DNA of 64,000 nt from an uncultured Collinsella sp. (GCA_902492935.1 CABUNJ010000004.1:1-64000), one strand, 5' to 3'. Counted from the first letter of the stretch, positions 35,209 to 48,122 are shown. Numbers and translations are program-made. The notes: generated from the letters alone by a model not told the origin.

Positions 35209-35940
35209 ATGCTTACCAAACTCCTCTGCGAATTCGGCGCAACGGCCCTCATGATCATCTTTGGCGTGGGCGTGCACTGCGATACCGTGCTCAAGGGCAC
35301 CAAGTATCAGGGTTCCGGCCATATGTTTGCCATCACCACTTGGTCTTTTGGCATCTCGGTCTGCCTGTTTGTCTTTGGCGGCGCCGTGTGCATGAACCCG
35401 GCTATGGTGCTTGCCCAGTGCATCGTAGGCCTGGTGCCGTGGAGCAGCTGCATCCCCTTCATGATTGCCGATATGCTCGGCGGCTTTGTGGGCGCCGTAA
35501 TCGCTTGGCTTATGTATGCCGATGAGTTCAAGGCTTCCGAGGGCGTCGTCGACCCCATTGCCCAGCGCAACATCTTCTCGACCAACCCCACCACCGAGGG
35601 CACCAACTATGCCCGCAACTTCTTCTGCGAGGCTATCTGCACCTTTGTGTTCATCAGCGCCATCCTTGCTGCCGCTAGCCGCGCTGGTGAGAACGTTCTG
35701 ATGCTCGCTATCTGCGTCGGCCTGATCGTTTGGGCCGTTGGCATGGGCATGGGCGGCATCACCGGCTTCGCCATGAACCAGGCTCGTGACCTTGGTCCTC
35801 GCATGGCCTATCAGGTTCTGCCGATCAAGAACAAGGCTGACAACAACTGGAAGTACGGCCTGCTTGTTCCTGGCATCGCTCCGTTTGTCGGTGCCATTGT
35901 GGCTGCGCTGTTTGTGCATGGTTTCTTGGGCATGTTCTAG
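35209..35940 (+). CDS. larD: LarD-type aquaglyceroporin, lactate/water channel
   Basis: 243-aa MIP-family channel with six spans. The first pore motif is the normal NPA (CMNPAMVLAQ, about 63-65). The second is NQA in place of NPA (AMNQARDLGPRM, about 189-191), an uncommon pore residue. LarD of lactobacilli passes lactic acid, and the position right after larA makes that the likely job. RBS is AAGATAAGG. An element with 29-bp arms follows. Confidence 0.88.
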   Translation: MLTKLLCEFGATALMIIFGVGVHCDTVLKGTKYQGSGHMFAITTWSFGISVCLFVFGGAVCMNPAMVLAQCIVGLVPWSSCIPFMIADMLGGFVGAVIAWLMYADEFKASEGVVDPIAQRNIFSTNPTTEGTNYARNFFCEAICTFVFISAILAAASRAGENVLMLAICVGLIVWAVGMGMGGITGFAMNQARDLGPRMAYQVLPIKNKADNNWKYGLLVPGIAPFVGAIVAALFVHGFLGMF

Positions 35941-35961
35941 TCCAAGGCTACATAGTTGTCC

Positions 35962-36086
35962 GCCGTCCGCATGGGGTAACTTCCCAGCGCGTCCTCGGAC
36001 ATGAAAGAACCCCCGCTGCGCACTTCGTGCGGCGGGGGTTCTTTCGTCCTGCGGAGTGCGCTGGGAAGTTACCCCATGCGGACGGC
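35962..36086. repeat. Covarying cruciform-like element, copy 2
   Basis: Perfect 29-bp outer arms (35962-35990/36058-36086), unrelated in sequence to those of copy 1. Identical internal loops GTCCTCGGACAT (35991-36002) and GTCCTGCGGAGT (36046-36057), a 14-bp inner stem, and an identical 15-nt apex (36017-36031). It sits between the convergent larAD and larBC-tetR units. The remaining 160 bp to tetR holds nothing recognisable. Confidence 0.9.
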
Positions 36087-36246
36087 TGCGGGGTCTTTGT
36101 TGCGCTCGAGTAAGCAACCCAACATATAAATCTGAATTTGGATGGGAGGGGCTTGTTGCTGTTAGGGGCGTTGAAGTGTGAGTGACACTTTGGGATGTGT
36201 GGCGGCCTGGGGTGGGGCGGTGCCTTGGGATGAGAGGCTTACTTAC

Positions 36247-36786
36247 TTAGTTGAAGAGGGGCTTGATGGCTGAGAGGTAGTCTTTGGCTACGTCGGCTTT
36301 ATCTGCTTGGAAATTGTGCCAGGCCCACCATTGGACCATTCCTACGAAGCTTGAGGCTATGTGATGTAGTAGGAAGCTTCGGTCCATGGTGGCGGCGGGG
36401 CCGTTTGGATCGGTGGGGACGGTTTCGGCTGCTCGTGACATGATGGTCTTGCGTAAGCAGTCGGCGAAGACGCGTGAGCCGGCGCCGGCTACGAGGGCTC
36501 GAACGCCCTGGCGGCGCTCCCAGAGGTTGTTGAGGATATGCTCGACCTGCACGAGTGGGTCGTCGAGTGGCGTGCCATCGTCGTCGAGGGCGTGGGTGCA
36601 GATGTCGCTCACGAGCTCGGACAGTAGGTCATCTTTGCTCTTGAAGAGGCCGTAGAATGTCGCGCGGCCTACGTGAGCGCGCGCGATGATGTCGCCGACG
36701 GTGATCTTGCCGTAGTCCTCCTCGCGAAGGAGCTCGGAAAACGCCGTGACAATAGCGGCGCGGCTTTTGGTTTTGCGGGCATCCAT
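36247..36786 (-). CDS. TetR family regulator
   Basis: 179 aa. The N-terminal helix-turn-helix (ITVGDIIARAHVGRATFYGL, about 25-44) is typical TetR; the C-terminal ligand domain is all-helical with a TetR_C-like end (WWAWHNFQADKADVAKDYLS). ATG 36786 lies two bases after the larC stop, so it is the last gene of larB-larC-tetR and its RBS is inside larC. It probably controls the lar genes; a candidate operator is at 38544-38577. Confidence 0.88.
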   Translation of the reverse strand: MDARKTKSRAAIVTAFSELLREEDYGKITVGDIIARAHVGRATFYGLFKSKDDLLSELVSDICTHALDDDGTPLDDPLVQVEHILNNLWERRQGVRALVAGAGSRVFADCLRKTIMSRAAETVPTDPNGPAATMDRSFLLHHIASSFVGMVQWWAWHNFQADKADVAKDYLSAIKPLFN

Positions 36787-36788
36787 GG

Positions 36789-37706
36789 CTATGCATCCAC
36801 ATGAACAAGCAGGCAACGGAGCGTGCCGGAGCAGCCCTCGTAGGGGCGCTTGCCGGCGCCGTAGCCGGCGGCCTCGATGCGGTAGCGGGCCGGCAGGTGC
36901 TCGGACGTGCGCAGTGCGGCGACGATGGCGGCGCCCGTGGGCGTCACAAGCTCGCCGGCGACCGGTGCGGGCGTGAGGGCGATATTGCCCGACTGGCACA
37001 GGTTGACGACAGCGGGGACGGGAATGGGCATGAGGCCGTGGGCACAGTGGATGGTGCCGTGACCCTCGGAGAGCGACCCGACCACGATGTCCTCAATACC
37101 CAGGTCATCGAGGCAGATGGCGACAGAGCAGACGTCGACGATGGAATCGACGGCGCCCACCTCGTGGAACATGACGGTCTCGGGCGTTTTGCCGTGAGCC
37201 TTGGCCTCGGCAGCAGCGAGTACGGAAAAAATGGCGAGCGCGCGACGCTTGGCGCCATCGCTGAGCTGCGAGCCATCGATGATGGCGGTGACGTCCGCCA
37301 AAGAACGGTGGTGATGGTGGTGGGCGTGATGGTGACCCTCGTGGCCATGACCGTGGGCCTCATGGTCATGCTCGTGGCAGTGCTCGTGTTTGTGCTCGCC
37401 ATGATCATGATGGTGGTGCCCATGCTCATGTGTGTGCTCGGCAACCGCTTCGTTGCCGTAGAGCCAGGCCATGTCGTGGTCGTGGTTCTCGAGCTCCTCT
37501 GCCAACTGAACGTCAAAGTCGCAGGCGTCGATGCCATGCTTGTTTACGCGTGTAACGGCAATCTCAAAGCCGTCGACCGGCAGCGTGGCGAGCTGTTCGC
37601 GCAGGTGCTCCTCGCTGGCGCCCAGGTCGAGCAGGGCCGCGACGGTCATGTCGCCGCTGATGCCCGAGGTGCCGTCGATGATAAGCGTGTGCTGATGGTT
37701 GGACAT
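36789..37706 (-). CDS. larC: LarC nickel insertion protein (LarC1 part only)
   Basis: Inserts nickel into the pincer nucleotide cofactor of LarA. Starts TLIIDGTSGISGDMTVAALL, a family signature. A His/Glu/Asp-rich nickel-binding stretch covers about 89-135. Later motifs are FHEVGAVDSIVDV, LMPIPVPAV and PTGAAIVAAL. It stops after GTLRCLLVHVDA at 305 aa, where other LarC proteins continue into a second domain (LarC2). No LarC2 coding sequence follows, since tetR starts at once. ATG has TAAGGAG upstream. larB ends 10 bp before it. Confidence 0.9.
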   Translation of the reverse strand: MSNHQHTLIIDGTSGISGDMTVAALLDLGASEEHLREQLATLPVDGFEIAVTRVNKHGIDACDFDVQLAEELENHDHDMAWLYGNEAVAEHTHEHGHHHHDHGEHKHEHCHEHDHEAHGHGHEGHHHAHHHHHRSLADVTAIIDGSQLSDGAKRRALAIFSVLAAAEAKAHGKTPETVMFHEVGAVDSIVDVCSVAICLDDLGIEDIVVGSLSEGHGTIHCAHGLMPIPVPAVVNLCQSGNIALTPAPVAGELVTPTGAAIVAALRTSEHLPARYRIEAAGYGAGKRPYEGCSGTLRCLLVHVDA

Positions 37707-37716
37707 GGAATGCTCC

Positions 37717-38499
37717 TTAACGGGCGCAGGGCGTGCCAGCGCTCAGATGATTGATAAGACTTGCCTGGTAGGCGGCACCGAAGCCGTTGTCGATGTTGAC
37801 GACCGAAACGCCGCTGGCGCAGGAGTTGAGCATGGCGAGCAGTGCGGCCACGCCGCCAAAGCTCGCGCCATAGCCCACGCTGGTGGGGACGGCGATGACC
37901 GGACAGCTCACAAGGCCTCCGATGACGCTCGCCAGGGCGCCTTCCATGCCGGCGATGGCGATGACCACCTGCGCCTGGGCAAGTTCCTCAGCATGAGCGA
38001 GCAGGCGGTGCAGGCCGGCGACACCCACGTCGTAGAGGCGATCGACCTTGTTGCCGTAGAACTCGGCCGTCAGTGCCGCCTCTTCGGCGACGGGCAGGTC
38101 GCTCGTGCCGGCGCAGGCGATGACGATGCGTCCGTTGCCGGTAGGGGAGGGCTTGCCACCTACCAGGGCGAGCTGGGCGTCCGGGACATATCCCAGGTCG
38201 ATGTCGTTGCCGAGGAGCTCAGCGGTGCGCGCGGCTTTTTCGGCATCCAAGCGTGTGACCAGGATGCGCTCCTGGCCTGCATCGCGCAGCGCCTCGATAA
38301 TGGCAGCAATTTGTTCGGCGGTTTTACCGGCACCGTAGACAACCTCGCCGGCTCCCTGGCGCACTCCGCGCGAAAGATCGAGCTGCGCAAAGCCCAAATC
38401 GGCGGTCGGAGCCGTCTGGATGCGCGTAAGGGCATCGGCAGGGGTGACTGATCCGCCGGCAACATCGCTCAGCAGCTGCTCAAGATCTCGCTTATCCAT
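37717..38499 (-). CDS. larB: LarB nickel-pincer cofactor carboxylase/hydrolase
   Basis: First enzyme of pincer cofactor synthesis: carboxylates nicotinate adenine dinucleotide and releases AMP. 260 aa. The N-terminal ~110 residues contain LSRGVRQGAGEVVYGAGKT; the C-terminal half is a PurE/AIR-carboxylase-like domain (ACAGTSDLPVAEEA, VGVAGLHRLLAH, IAGMEGALASVIGGL, PTSVGYGASFGG). ATG 38499 follows AAGGGAAC. It is the first gene of larB-larC-tetR. The third enzyme, LarE, is not in the window. Confidence 0.93.
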   Translation of the reverse strand: MDKRDLEQLLSDVAGGSVTPADALTRIQTAPTADLGFAQLDLSRGVRQGAGEVVYGAGKTAEQIAAIIEALRDAGQERILVTRLDAEKAARTAELLGNDIDLGYVPDAQLALVGGKPSPTGNGRIVIACAGTSDLPVAEEAALTAEFYGNKVDRLYDVGVAGLHRLLAHAEELAQAQVVIAIAGMEGALASVIGGLVSCPVIAVPTSVGYGASFGGVAALLAMLNSCASGVSVVNIDNGFGAAYQASLINHLSAGTPCAR

Positions 38500-38543
38500 A
38501 TATGTTCCCTTCGACGGCGCAAAGTCTAGCACTCAAAGGGTGT

Positions 38544-38577
38544 GTTTCCGAACACTAAGACAAAATTGTTCGGAAAC
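38544..38577. promoter_or_regulatory. Candidate TetR operator upstream of larB
   Basis: GTTTCCGAACA and TGTTCGGAAAC form a perfect 11-bp inverted repeat around 12 bp, 45 bp before larB. A second small dyad (GGACAGACTGTTC) lies just beyond it. Confidence 0.6.
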
Positions 38578-38613
38578 TATAGGACAGACTGTTCTAATTG
38601 TTAGACGGATCGG

Positions 38614-39249
38614 CTAGTCACGCAGGATGATGTCCATGGCGAGCATCAGGTTGCGCTCGTCGATGGCAAACGGGGCGGCTTCGCGCGTCTTAGGCTTGGC
38701 GCAAAACGCGATGCCCGTGCCCGCGGCCTGGATCATGGGGATGTCGTTTGCCCCGTCGCCAATAGCGACCGTGTGGGCCATGTCGACGCCGCACTCAACT
38801 GCCCAGTCCAGCAGCTGGATGAGCTTGGACTCCTTGGTCACAATGTCTGCCGCCAGCTTACCCGTGAGCTTGCCGTCTACGACCTCCAGGCGGTTGGCCA
38901 GGCAAAAGTCGATACCCGCGGCAGCCACGATCTTGTCGGCGACCTCGTGGAAGCCGCCGCTCACCACGCCGACCTTCCAGCCCTTGCTGTGTGCCGAGCG
39001 CACAAGCTCCAGAGCGCCGGGGGTAAACGTCACGCGATCAAAAGTGCGCTCGAACACGCTCTCGTCCAGGCCGGCAAGCAGCCCCACGCGTTCCTCGAGC
39101 GCTTGCTTAAAGTCCAGCTCGCCGCGCATAGCGCGTTCGGTGATCCGCGCAACTTGCTCGCCCACGCCGGCCTCCTCGCCCAAAAGATCGATGACCTCCT
39201 GGTTGATGAGCGTGGAGTCGATATCCATAACGATGAGGCGTGCAGTCAT
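38614..39249 (-). CDS. serB: Phosphoserine phosphatase
   Basis: Last step of serine synthesis: phosphoserine to serine. 211-aa HAD-superfamily enzyme with motif I MDIDST (Asp nucleophile, about 7-12), motif II VVSGGFHE (about 98) and motifs III/IV KESKLIQLLDW and AIGDGANDIPM. It lacks the N-terminal ACT domain of E. coli SerB. ATG 39249 follows GGAAAGG; the longer frame has no RBS. It is separated from larB by 114 bp containing the operator-like repeat. Confidence 0.92.
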   Translation of the reverse strand: MTARLIVMDIDSTLINQEVIDLLGEEAGVGEQVARITERAMRGELDFKQALEERVGLLAGLDESVFERTFDRVTFTPGALELVRSAHSKGWKVGVVSGGFHEVADKIVAAAGIDFCLANRLEVVDGKLTGKLAADIVTKESKLIQLLDWAVECGVDMAHTVAIGDGANDIPMIQAAGTGIAFCAKPKTREAAPFAIDERNLMLAMDIILRD

Positions 39250-39442
39250 GACGGGCCTTTCCAAGTGCTGTTTTATTGGGGCATATTGTCGCACGTGACG
39301 AGCGCGGGCGGGTGCCGCGGCGCGTCAATTGTTTCGTCTCCGTCAAGTCTTTGGGCAGGAGCTACTTTTTCGCGGTACATCGGCGCAGGTGCGATAACAT
39401 AGAACGCCATGTCTGGCTGCGCGGTTTACGCAGGCTGGGCAA

Positions 39443-39484
39443 ATCTGTACGACGCCGCCCGGAACGACACGGGGCGGCACAGAT
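39443..39484 (+). promoter_or_regulatory. Stem-loop in the aspS leader
   Basis: ATCTGT-(ACGAC)-GCCGCCC pairs with GGGCGGC-ACAGAT: 13 pairs with a 5-nt bulge and an 11-nt loop, ending six bases before the RBS. No T-box consensus is seen. Confidence 0.6.
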
Positions 39485-39505
39485 CCATAAAGGAGGATCA
39501 CTGGT

Positions 39506-41293
39506 ATGAGCCAGACCCGTCCCATCGACGAGCATTCCATGCACACCCGTACCTGCGGCGAGCTTCGCCGCGAGAACGTGGGCGAAGAGGTCACCCTCAC
39601 CGGTTGGGTGAGCCGTCGCCGCGATCACGGCGGCCTTATTTTCTGCGACCTTCGCGACCGCGAGGGCATCACGCAGCTCACCTTCGACCCCGAGCACTCC
39701 GACGGCGACGCCTTTAAGATTGCCGAGACCATGCGTCCCGAGTGGCCCATCAAGATCCACGGCGTCGTGCGCTCCCGTGGCGAGGAGACCACCAACGCCA
39801 AGCTCGCGACCGGCGAGATCGAGGTCCTGACCGACCACGCCGAGGTGCTCAACACTTCCGTCACCCCGCCGTTCCAGATCGAGGACGGCATCGAGACCAG
39901 CGAGGACACCCGTCTGCGCTATCGCTATCTGGACCTCCGTCGTCCCGAGATGATGGCTAACCTCAAGCTGCGCTCCGACTTTACCTTTGCCATTCGCGAG
40001 GCGCTGCACAACCGTGAGTTCATGGAGGTCGAGACGCCCTCCCTGTTCAAGTCTACGCCCGAGGGCGCCCGCGACTTCATCGTCCCCAGCCGCATCCAGC
40101 CGGGCAACTTCTACGCCCTGCCGCAGTCCCCGCAGCTTCTGAAACAGCTGCTCATGGTCGGTGGCGTCGAGCGCTACTACCAGGTTGCCAAGTGCTTCCG
40201 CGACGAGGACCTGCGTGCCGACCGTCAGCCAGAGTTCACCCAGGTCGATATCGAGATGTCTTTCGTGGACCAGAACGATGTCATGAGCGCGCTCGAAGAG
40301 GTCCTGTCCGATGCCTTCGGCCGCATGGGCGTCGAGATGCCCACGCCGCTGCGTCGCATGGACTACTGGGAGGCCATGGACACCTATGGCTCCGACAAGC
40401 CCGATACCCGCTATGGCATGCACCTGGTCGACCTGACCGACATCTTTGCCAACTCCAAGTTCAAGGTCTTTGCGACCGCCGCAAACGAGGAGGGCTCTGT
40501 CGTCAAGGCCATCAACGCCAAGGGTGCCGGTGCCTGGGCACGTGCCAAGATCGATAAGCTCGCCGGCGTGGCCTCCACGTTTGGTGCCAAGGGTCTGGCC
40601 TGGATCGCCTTCCGCGAGGACGGCTCCATCAACAGCCCCATCGTCAAGTTCTTCTCGGACGAGGAGATGGCGGCTCTGCGCGAGCGCATGGACGTCGAGC
40701 CCGGCGACCTTGTGATGTTCGCCGCCGGCCCGCGCCTGCTCTCCGACGAGATTCTGGGCGGCATGCGTTCTCACATGGCCAACGCACTCGAGATCAAGCG
40801 CGAGGGCCACGACTTCCTGTGGGTCGTCAACTTCCCGCTGTTCCACTGGGATGAGGATCGCAAGGCCTATGCTGCCGAGCACCAGCCCTTTACCCTGCCG
40901 ACCGAGACCGACATCGCCAAGATCGAGGCTGACCCGCTGGCGGCCGGTTCTTGCACCTACGACTTTGTCATGGACGGCTTTGAGGCTGGCGGCGGCGGTA
41001 TGCGTATCCACAACGCCGAGATGCAGATGTCCATGCTCAAGCTCCTGGGCTTTACCGAGGAGCGCGCCGAGTCGCAGTTCGGCTTCCTCATGGAGGCCCT
41101 CAAGTTTGGTGCGCCCCCGATGGGCGGTTTCGCTCTGGGCCTGGACCGCGTGTGCATGCTGCTCACCGGTTCCGACTCCATCCGTGACGTCATGGCGTTC
41201 CCCAAGACGGCCAGTGGCTCCGACCTCATGTCGGGCGCCCCGAGTGCCGTTAGCGGAGCCCAGCTCAAGGACGTCAGCCTGCGCCTGATGTAG
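39506..41293 (+). CDS. aspS: Aspartyl-tRNA synthetase (possibly Asp/Asn)
   Basis: 595-aa bacterial-type class II synthetase. N-terminal OB fold (VTLTGWVSRRRDHGGLIFCD), motif 2 FRDEDLRADRQPEFTQVD (about 231-248), a GAD insertion (about 300-425), and motif 3 GGFALGLDRVCMLL (about 540). RBS is AAGGAGGATCAC. The window alone does not show whether it is discriminating; gatCAB would need to be sought elsewhere. Confidence 0.96.
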   Translation: MSQTRPIDEHSMHTRTCGELRRENVGEEVTLTGWVSRRRDHGGLIFCDLRDREGITQLTFDPEHSDGDAFKIAETMRPEWPIKIHGVVRSRGEETTNAKLATGEIEVLTDHAEVLNTSVTPPFQIEDGIETSEDTRLRYRYLDLRRPEMMANLKLRSDFTFAIREALHNREFMEVETPSLFKSTPEGARDFIVPSRIQPGNFYALPQSPQLLKQLLMVGGVERYYQVAKCFRDEDLRADRQPEFTQVDIEMSFVDQNDVMSALEEVLSDAFGRMGVEMPTPLRRMDYWEAMDTYGSDKPDTRYGMHLVDLTDIFANSKFKVFATAANEEGSVVKAINAKGAGAWARAKIDKLAGVASTFGAKGLAWIAFREDGSINSPIVKFFSDEEMAALRERMDVEPGDLVMFAAGPRLLSDEILGGMRSHMANALEIKREGHDFLWVVNFPLFHWDEDRKAYAAEHQPFTLPTETDIAKIEADPLAAGSCTYDFVMDGFEAGGGGMRIHNAEMQMSMLKLLGFTEERAESQFGFLMEALKFGAPPMGGFALGLDRVCMLLTGSDSIRDVMAFPKTASGSDLMSGAPSAVSGAQLKDVSLRLM

Positions 41294-41317
41294 GCGAGTG
41301 GCTACATATTGCCCGCA

Positions 41318-41351
41318 ACGAGGGAAGGACGTGTGCCTTTCCTCGTTTTTT
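41318..41351 (+). terminator. Terminator of aspS
   Basis: ACGAGGGAAGG and CCTTTCCTCGT pair (one wobble), followed by TTTTT. Confidence 0.85.
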
Positions 41352-41432
41352 ATGCGCCGAGATTGTGAGGGCTTGGGATGACCGGACGTCGCGGAAAGTG
41401 CATCCCGGAATCTGCGTCCGGAATGGGTCGCC

Positions 41433-41591
41433 CTTTCCCAAAGGGGTCCTCTGGGAAAGCGTGCCCCAGAATTCGGCAAAATAATGGGGCACAGTTTCCG
41501 GTTGAGCTGTCTAACGGAAACTGTGCCCCAGAATGAGCGCTCAAAACGGGGCAGGCTTTCCGCAACAACTGTCTGGCGGAAAGCCTGCCCC
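41433..41591. repeat. Three tandem hairpins between aspS and lacI
   Basis: CTTTCCCA/TGGGAAAG (41433-41459); a 15-bp perfect stem starting GGGGCACAG (41486-41529) with loop GTTGAGCTGTCTAA; and a 16-bp perfect stem starting GGGGCAGGC (41548-41591) with loop AACAACTGTCTG. The last two share CTGTCT in the loop. They separate convergent genes. Confidence 0.8.
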
Positions 41592-41597
41592 AATTTC

Positions 41598-42614
41598 TTA
41601 TAGCGAGTCTCTCTGGATCAGCTGCATGTGCATCACGGAGGTGGTGGGCTCGGCACCCTTGATCATGTCGAGCGCAATGTTGGCGGCCATGTGGCCTTCT
41701 TCGCGCAGGGGCTGGCGGACGGTCGTGAGTGCGGGGACGCAGCGCGTCGCAATCTCGTGATCGTCGAAGCCGACGACAGAAACGTCCGCCGGAACGGATA
41801 GGCCTGCCTCGTTGAGTGCGGTGATGACGCCAGCCGCGATACGGTCCGATCCGCAGAGCACGCCATCGAAAGCGATCTCGCGCGCGAGGATCTGGTGCAT
41901 GGCCTGATAGCCGTCTCCGTTGTTCCAGCCGGTATAGATAACGTTTGCGTCTGGGAGGTCTTCGCCCAAGACGGCGCGGTAGCCGCGCAGGCGGTCGACA
42001 ACAGCGGGGTTGTCTTGCGGTCCCAACACGGCGACGATATCTTTGCGCCCGCGCTCCTTCATGGCGAGTGCCGCAAAGTGTCCGCCCTCTTCGTCGTCTG
42101 AATAGACCGTCGAAAACACATCGCGATAGGGGTGGCCCTCGAGCTGGCCGCACAACACGGTGGGTACGCCCAGCTCGCGCAGTACCTCGAGCAGCTCGCT
42201 GCCCTTGTAGGGGGAGACGTCGATCACGGCGTCGAACGAGCGGCGCTCAAAGTGCTCGCGTGCGCGGTTGCGCTCATGCGTAGAAGACGCCTGCAAGATA
42301 ACGGGCAGATAGGACGACTCCGACAGTTCCTCGGTAATGCCGCTCAAAAACTCGCTATAGGTGGGGTCGCTGAAGAGTTCACTCAGGGGCTCGGTCACGA
42401 GCACGGCGATGATTTCCGTGCGCCCGACAGCGAGCGCTCGGCCACGAGCGTTGGGGACAAAATTGACTTCCTTGGCCGCCGCGCGGACGCGCTTTTTGGT
42501 TTCCTCGCTAATGCGGGGCGAATCGTTGAGAGCGCGCGATGCCGTGGAGCGCGACACGCCGGCAGCTGCGGCAACCTCGGCAAGCGTAGGTGCGGTGCGA
42601 ACTGGTTGGGTCAT
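41598..42614 (-). CDS. LacI family regulator of the beta-galactosidase genes
   Basis: 338 aa. N-terminal LacI helix-turn-helix (PTLAEVAAAAGVSRSTASRA) and hinge (FVPNARGRALAVGRT); the periplasmic-binding-like domain ends with VSVVGFDDHEIATRCVPALT. It is divergent from lacZ, and three copies of CAACCGGTTG lie in the shared region. It is probably a repressor relieved by a galactoside. Confidence 0.93.
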   Translation of the reverse strand: MTQPVRTAPTLAEVAAAAGVSRSTASRALNDSPRISEETKKRVRAAAKEVNFVPNARGRALAVGRTEIIAVLVTEPLSELFSDPTYSEFLSGITEELSESSYLPVILQASSTHERNRAREHFERRSFDAVIDVSPYKGSELLEVLRELGVPTVLCGQLEGHPYRDVFSTVYSDDEEGGHFAALAMKERGRKDIVAVLGPQDNPAVVDRLRGYRAVLGEDLPDANVIYTGWNNGDGYQAMHQILAREIAFDGVLCGSDRIAAGVITALNEAGLSVPADVSVVGFDDHEIATRCVPALTTVRQPLREEGHMAANIALDMIKGAEPTTSVMHMQLIQRDSL

Positions 42615-42857
42615 GGCGTCTCCTGGAGAATGCGGTCGATGTTGTCGCTGATACGGGCTGGTGCGGATACAGCTTACTATAGTGCGCCTGAACAGCGTTC
42701 ATGATATCCGGTGACCGGTGTCGTTTTGCAACCAAGCCGCAATCGAATACGTCTCGTATGGGTGAGATATCAGCGGGCGTGGCGGTTGCTTACGAGCTTA
42801 AGAACGATGTCTTGCGCTGAGTTTCGATACTCAGGGTGACATAAGTGTCGCGGTTGT

Positions 42858-42871
42858 ACAACCGGTTGCAC
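42858..42871. promoter_or_regulatory. LacI-type operator O1 (lac locus)
   Basis: ACAACCGGTTGCAC with palindrome CAACCGGTTG; nearest to the regulator gene and possibly for autoregulation. Confidence 0.8.
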
Positions 42872-42902
42872 CGTTAACCCGACCAAATCGACCGTTCAGC
42901 GG

Positions 42903-42916
42903 ACAACCGGTTGCAC
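42903..42916. promoter_or_regulatory. LacI-type operator O2 (lac locus)
   Basis: ACAACCGGTTGCAC; overlaps the -35 of the lacZ promoter. It lies 45 bp from O1. Confidence 0.85.
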
Positions 42917-42940
42917 AGTTTTTTGCATCGCCCGTAAGAT
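42911..42940 (+). promoter_or_regulatory. lacZ promoter
   Basis: TTGCAC (42911-42916), 18 bp, TAAGAT (42935-42940), placed between operators O2 and O3. Confidence 0.65.
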
Positions 42941-42944
42941 AAGG

Positions 42945-42958
42945 ACAACCGGTTGCAC
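42945..42958. promoter_or_regulatory. LacI-type operator O3 (lac locus)
   Basis: ACAACCGGTTGCAC just downstream of the -10, at the expected transcription start; 42 bp from O2. Confidence 0.85.
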
Positions 42959-42975
42959 AAGAATCACTACGATGA

Positions 42976-45999
<3,024 letters not shown>

Positions 46000-46002
46000 G
46001 CC

Positions 46003-46458
46003 ATGCATGTCTTTAACTCGCGCGCCGATTTCGACGCTCAGATGAAGTCCGTCAAGAAGTGGATGCGTACCGGTCAGGCGCTCGATGGCGTTGCCGACCT
46101 GCAGCACGACGTGGCGTACTCCATCGGCGACTCGTTGGTGTACTGGTGGGTCTATGCCCGCGAGGCCGCAACCGCCGATCTGGTCGGTCACCGTCGCTAC
46201 CATGCCGTGCTCGCTCCGCTCGACGGCGACCTGACCGTCGAGGTTGCCCCTAAGGCAGGTCTCACCTGCACCCGCGCTTACAGCGATATCGATGATCGCG
46301 AGCGCTTTGAGGGGGCGGGGGAGACCGTGACGATTCCCGCCGGCGGCGTTGCCGTCGTCGAAATTGACGAGGCGTATCGCGTCCTCGCCGACACTACGGA
46401 TCCCCACGTCGTCGTACTGCACGTGACGGTCGAAGGTTATTCCTTCCCCAACAAGTAG
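46003..46458 (+). CDS. ebgC: EbgC-like beta subunit (YhcH/EbgC family)
   Basis: 151 aa, starting three bases after the beta-galactosidase stop. In E. coli EbgC is required for full activity of the EbgA beta-galactosidase. The cupin-like fold is suggested by RRYHAVLAPLDGDLTVEVAP and the later GETVTIPAGGVAVVEIDEAY. No signal peptide. The linkage strongly implies a heteromeric enzyme. Confidence 0.87.
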   Translation: MHVFNSRADFDAQMKSVKKWMRTGQALDGVADLQHDVAYSIGDSLVYWWVYAREAATADLVGHRRYHAVLAPLDGDLTVEVAPKAGLTCTRAYSDIDDRERFEGAGETVTIPAGGVAVVEIDEAYRVLADTTDPHVVVLHVTVEGYSFPNK

Positions 46459-46489
46459 TATTCGTCCGTTTGGACGTTTGCTTCGCGCC

Positions 46490-46539
46490 GTTAAGGGGGA
46501 TGGCTTTGTTGACTCCCTTTTCCCCATTCCCCTTAGCAG
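46490..46539 (+). terminator. Terminator of ebgA-ebgC
   Basis: TTAAGGGGGATGG and CCATTCCCCTTAG form an imperfect stem; the loop is long and there is no strong T-run. Confidence 0.45.
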
Positions 46540-46599
46540 GTGCGCCGTCCGTGTTTGCACTTGCAGCTCGGACGGGTTTAGATGACATTTAATAGATGA

Positions 46600-48075
<1,476 letters not shown>

Positions 48076-48122
48076 CGGCTAGGATTAATCTACGGCTGTG
48101 GAATAAATCGATTCCCTTTCCT

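Noticed and set aside
39421..39505. T-box riboswitch before aspS (and before serS)
   Set aside because: No T-box sequence, specifier loop or competing terminator is visible; only a simple stem-loop is present.
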